DNA from: Pseudoduganella aquatica
GTDB taxonomy: Bacteria > Pseudomonadota > Gammaproteobacteria > Burkholderiales > Burkholderiaceae_D
Length of the DNA: 42,944 nt
Reading direction: 5' to 3'
Assembly: GCF_009857595.1 (NCBI RefSeq)
Contig: NZ_WWCU01000046.1
Coordinates: 1-42,944, forward strand
A program made the translations under genes and the position numbers. The notes under the pieces were generated by a model. It searched no databases. It had not been told where the DNA came from and saw nothing but the letters and a program-made list of their open reading frames with translations. Below are positions 40,254-42,944 of this stretch, piece by piece (within the stretch, counting starts at the first letter, position 1; every line of letters starts with the position of its first letter).

Positions 40254-42782
40254 ATGACGAAAACGCCGAAAACCCTCACGCTGTCCGCCAAAGCCCCACG
40301 CAGTTCCGCGGCCCAACTGGCTGTACCTAAGACCACTCTATCTTATGTCATCGACAATGCGCAAGAGGCTGCCGGCAAAGTTACCGTTGTAAAAAAGACG
40401 CGCTCCCGCCTGGCCGCCGTCGCGTCCGACATCGTCGAGACGGATGGCGCGGCTGAACTGGCGACCCCGGCGCTGGTGGAAGCCACCGCCGTGGCCGACG
40501 TGGCGGCGGAAGAAAAGAAAGCCACCGTGAAGGTGGCGCGCAAGGCCGGCGCCGCTTCGGCCGCCGTTTCGCTGGCCGCGCCTGCCGGTCCCAAGCCGGT
40601 GGTGGTGAAAACCCGCGCCGCCAAGAGCAAGATTGAAGCTGCGCCGGTCACCGTGGTTGCGCCGGGCACCGCCCCGGCCGTGAGCCAGGTCACCGACGCC
40701 GCCACCCTGGCCACCATCGACACCTCGGGCTACCTGCTGCCGGGCGTGAAGGTGCCGGGCCGCCGTGGCCGTAAGCCGAGCGAATTCACGCCGGAAAACG
40801 ACGAAGTGGCAGCGCTGAACGCCGTTGAGCGCGCCGAACTGAAAGCCGTGTCCAAGGCGCGCGAGCGCAAGGCCAAGGGCCTGGACGCGCTGAGCACCGA
40901 AGGCGTGACCGCCGAGGACCTGGAACGCCGCCGCCTGCAGATCAAGAACCTGATCAACATGGGCAAGGACCGCGGCTTCCTGACCTATGCCGAGATCAAC
41001 GACCAGTTGCCGGAAAACATCATCGATCCGGAAGCGATCGAAGGCATTATCGCCACCTTCAACGACATGGGCATCGCCGTCTACGAGCGCGCCCCGGACG
41101 CTGAAAGCCTGTTGTTGACCGACAACGTTGCCGCCGTGACCAGCGATGACGAAGTGGAAGCGGCCGCCGCCACCGCGCTGTCGACCGTGGATTCCGACTT
41201 CGGCCGCACCACCGACCCGGTCCGCATGTATATGCGTGAAATGGGCGCCGTGGCGCTGCTGACCCGCGAAGGCGAAATCGAAATCGCCAAGCGCATCGAA
41301 GGCGGCCTGAAAGACATGATCCAGGCCATCTCCGCCTGCCCGACTACCATCGCCGAGATCGTGGCCCTGGCCAAGAAGATTGAAAACGACGAACTCAAGG
41401 TGGACGAAGTGGTGGACGGCTTCGTCGACCTGAACGAGGCGAGCAACGCGCCGGCCCCGGCTCCTGCCGCCCAGCACGCCGCGTCCGATGAGGACGAGGA
41501 AGAGGAAGAAGAAGTGGAAGAGGAAGACGGCGACGCCAATGGCGGCGCGGCCGGTTTCTCCACCGAGCAGCTGGTGCAGCTGAAAAAAGGCGCGCTGGAA
41601 AAGTTCGAAGTGATCGAAGTGCAGTTCGAGAAAATGCGCAAGGCCGCCGGCGGCTACGGTTCGCCGGCCTACAACAAGGCGCAGGAAGTGATTTCCGCCG
41701 AGCTGCTGGGCATCCGCTTCACCGCCAAGGTGGTGGAAAAGCTGTGCGACACCCTGCGCGGCCAGATGGAGCAGGTGCGTTCCATCGAGCGCGCCGTGCT
41801 GGAACTGTGCGTGAACCGCTGCGGCATGCCGCGCGCCCACTTCATCAAGGTCTTCCCGGGCAATGAGACGGACCTGGATTGGGTGGACGGCGAAGTCGAT
41901 TCGGCCTACCCCTACAGCGCCGTGCTGGGCCGTAACGTGCCGGCCGTGAAAGAGCTGCAGTCGAAAATGATAGACCTGCAGGCGCGCGTGGCGCTGCCGC
42001 TGGCCGACCTGCGCAAGATCAACAAGCAGATGGCTGCCGGCGAGAAGCGCGCCCGCACCGCCAAGCGCGAAATGACCGTGGCCAACTTGCGCCTGGTGAT
42101 TTCGATCGCGAAGAAGTACATCAACCGCGGCCTGCAGTTCCTGGACCTGATCCAGGAAGGCAACATCGGCCTGCTGAAGGCGGTGGACAAGTTCGAATAC
42201 CGCCGCGGCTACAAGTTCTCGACCTACGCCACCTGGTGGATACGCCAGGCCATCACGCGTTCCATCGCTGACATGGCGCGCACCATCCGCGTGCCGGTGC
42301 ACATGATCGAGACCATCAACAAGATGAACCGCATCTCGCGCCAGATCATGCAGGAAACCGGCAGCGAGCCGGATCTGGCCACGCTGGCGGTGAAGATGGA
42401 AATGCCGGAGAACAAGGTCCGCGAAATCATGAAGATCGCCAAGGAGCCGATTTCCATGGAAACCCCGATGGGCGAGGACGGCGATTCGCAGCTGGGCGAC
42501 TTCATCGAAGACAACACCACGCTGGCGCCGCTGGACGCCGCGCTGCACGCCTCGATGCGCAATGTGATCAAGGAAGTGCTGGACTCGCTGACCCCGCGCG
42601 AAGCGAAAGTGCTGCGCATGCGCTACGGCGTGGAAATGTCGAACGACCACACGCTGGAAGAAGTGGGCAAGCAGTTCGACGTGACCCGCGAGCGTATCCG
42701 CCAGATCGAAGCGAAGGCCATGAGCAAGCTGCGCCAGCCGTCGCGTTCGGACAAGCTGAAGACTTTCCTGACCACGCATTAA
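40254..42782 (+). CDS. rpoD: Primary sigma factor RpoD (sigma-70) with long N-terminal extension
   Basis: 842 residues (E. coli 613). Region 1.1 begins near 232 (IKNLINMGKDRGFLTYAEIND), region 1.2 near 320 (DPVRMYMREMG), region 2 at about 611-692 (ANLRLVISIAKKYINRGL, FSTYATWWIRQAITR) and region 4 at about 764-842 (DSLTPREAKVLRMRYGV, VTRERIRQIEAKA). The non-conserved region contains an acidic run (about 411-431). Before region 1.1 stand about 225 Ala/Lys/Val-rich residues with an AT-hook-like RGRKP at 171-175. It directs housekeeping transcription. ATG 40254 has only a weak GAGAG upstream. Confidence 0.97.
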   Translation: MTKTPKTLTLSAKAPRSSAAQLAVPKTTLSYVIDNAQEAAGKVTVVKKTRSRLAAVASDIVETDGAAELATPALVEATAVADVAAEEKKATVKVARKAGAASAAVSLAAPAGPKPVVVKTRAAKSKIEAAPVTVVAPGTAPAVSQVTDAATLATIDTSGYLLPGVKVPGRRGRKPSEFTPENDEVAALNAVERAELKAVSKARERKAKGLDALSTEGVTAEDLERRRLQIKNLINMGKDRGFLTYAEINDQLPENIIDPEAIEGIIATFNDMGIAVYERAPDAESLLLTDNVAAVTSDDEVEAAAATALSTVDSDFGRTTDPVRMYMREMGAVALLTREGEIEIAKRIEGGLKDMIQAISACPTTIAEIVALAKKIENDELKVDEVVDGFVDLNEASNAPAPAPAAQHAASDEDEEEEEEVEEEDGDANGGAAGFSTEQLVQLKKGALEKFEVIEVQFEKMRKAAGGYGSPAYNKAQEVISAELLGIRFTAKVVEKLCDTLRGQMEQVRSIERAVLELCVNRCGMPRAHFIKVFPGNETDLDWVDGEVDSAYPYSAVLGRNVPAVKELQSKMIDLQARVALPLADLRKINKQMAAGEKRARTAKREMTVANLRLVISIAKKYINRGLQFLDLIQEGNIGLLKAVDKFEYRRGYKFSTYATWWIRQAITRSIADMARTIRVPVHMIETINKMNRISRQIMQETGSEPDLATLAVKMEMPENKVREIMKIAKEPISMETPMGEDGDSQLGDFIEDNTTLAPLDAALHASMRNVIKEVLDSLTPREAKVLRMRYGVEMSNDHTLEEVGKQFDVTRERIRQIEAKAMSKLRQPSRSDKLKTFLTTH

Positions 42783-42793
42783 GCGGTGGCGGT

Positions 42794-42828
42794 GGCGGGT
42801 TACGCGGGGCGTGCCCCGCTAACCCGCC
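42794..42828 (+). repeat. Dispersed palindromic element, copy 3, after rpoD
   Basis: Outer arms GGCGGGTTA (42794-42802) and TAACCCGCC (42820-42828), inner stem GCGGGG / CCCCGC. It begins 12 bases after the rpoD stop and is followed by CTTGTATTATT, so it is placed to end rpoD transcription and that of the convergent gene at the right edge. Confidence 0.82.
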
Positions 42829-42834
42829 CTTGTA

Positions 42835-42944
42835 TTATTCCATCTGCCCCGAAAACGGAACGTCGGGGCAGAGCAACTGGATGCCGTACCCGCCCTTGGT
42901 CGCCAAGATCGTGATGTAGATTTCGCAGCAGTTGCTCTTATTCC
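42835..42944 (-). CDS. Possible C-terminal end of a gene cut by the right edge
   Basis: The minus strand is open from the edge to a TAA at 42835-42837 and would encode about 36 C-terminal residues, including CCEIYITILATKGG and ending PFSGQME. Composition is protein-like and the convergent layout with rpoD is ordinary, but the family is not recognisable from so short a piece. Confidence 0.45.
   Translation of the reverse strand, partial: NKSNCCEIYITILATKGGYGIQLLCPDVPFSGQME

Noticed and set aside
40338..42779. 813-codon open frame opposite rpoD
   Set aside because: Antisense shadow; low-complexity His/Gly/Leu translation, while the plus strand is unmistakable RpoD.
42846..42872. Hairpin TGCCCCGA / TCGGGGCA near the right edge as a terminator
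   Set aside because: It has a 10-base loop, no T-run, and lies inside a probable coding end on the minus strand; the palindrome at 42794-42828 fits a terminator better.

Overview
The window looks like chromosomal DNA of a GC-rich betaproteobacterium, most likely Oxalobacteraceae (Massilia / Duganella / Janthinobacterium group). This rests on the recognisable proteins (long RpoD, short ProQ, Maqu_2507-type fatty acyl-CoA reductase, phasin with an Ala/Lys/Pro tail, SuhB/TrmJ divergent pair) and on the strong G/C third-position bias. The assignment is inference; no rRNA or tRNA gene was found. Coding density is high and no prophage or insertion sequence was seen.

Layout. 1-3932: RhlE-type helicase (cut by the left edge), suhB, trmJ and an FFLEELY-motif protein. 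4111-7248: a translationally coupled operon for a Tat-exported subunit, a GMC flavoprotein and a membrane-anchored lipase-like hydrolase. 7405-13837: a signalling block with a PAS histidine kinase, a 1210-residue REC-REC-GAF-PAS-GGDEF-EAL-REC protein and two tandem periplasmic solute-binding proteins without a permease. 13839-20082: carbon storage and lipid genes (fatty acyl-CoA reductase, phasin, patatin, PhaD-like regulator), then a TPR protein and a LOG-type hydrolase. 20110-23637: a YgjP-like metallopeptidase divergent from modABC-modE, with a clear ModE operator between them. 23659-27434: KGG stress protein, CurA-like reductase, purU, yaeQ and a secreted M48 peptidase.

27455-31178 is a copper-handling operon (DUF2946, PCu(A)C chaperone, YcnI-like protein, TonB-dependent receptor) closed by a strong terminator. 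It is followed at 31288-32358 by an Rpn nuclease gene. This gene contains an in-frame internal start at 31996 with a strong ribosome-binding site and six exact copies of a 12-base repeat, the architecture of the gene-within-gene Rpn toxin-antitoxin (antiphage) systems. 32409-39916 holds a DUF2807 secreted protein, an RlmI-like protein that stops before its methyltransferase domain, a PilT/PilU-like ATPase, a triheme and a diheme cytochrome c, a MocR-type regulator, an RNase D-like exonuclease and a ProQ-family protein. 40254-42782 is rpoD, with a leader that carries a -10 element, a 22-codon ORF and an intrinsic terminator.

Small-scale structure: one dispersed palindrome (arms GGCGGGTTA / TAACCCGCC) occurs three times between genes, and trmJ and its convergent neighbour share an interlocked CTAG stop. 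The points most worth following are the Rpn nested gene, the rpoD leader, and the c-di-GMP protein linked to orphan solute-binding proteins.
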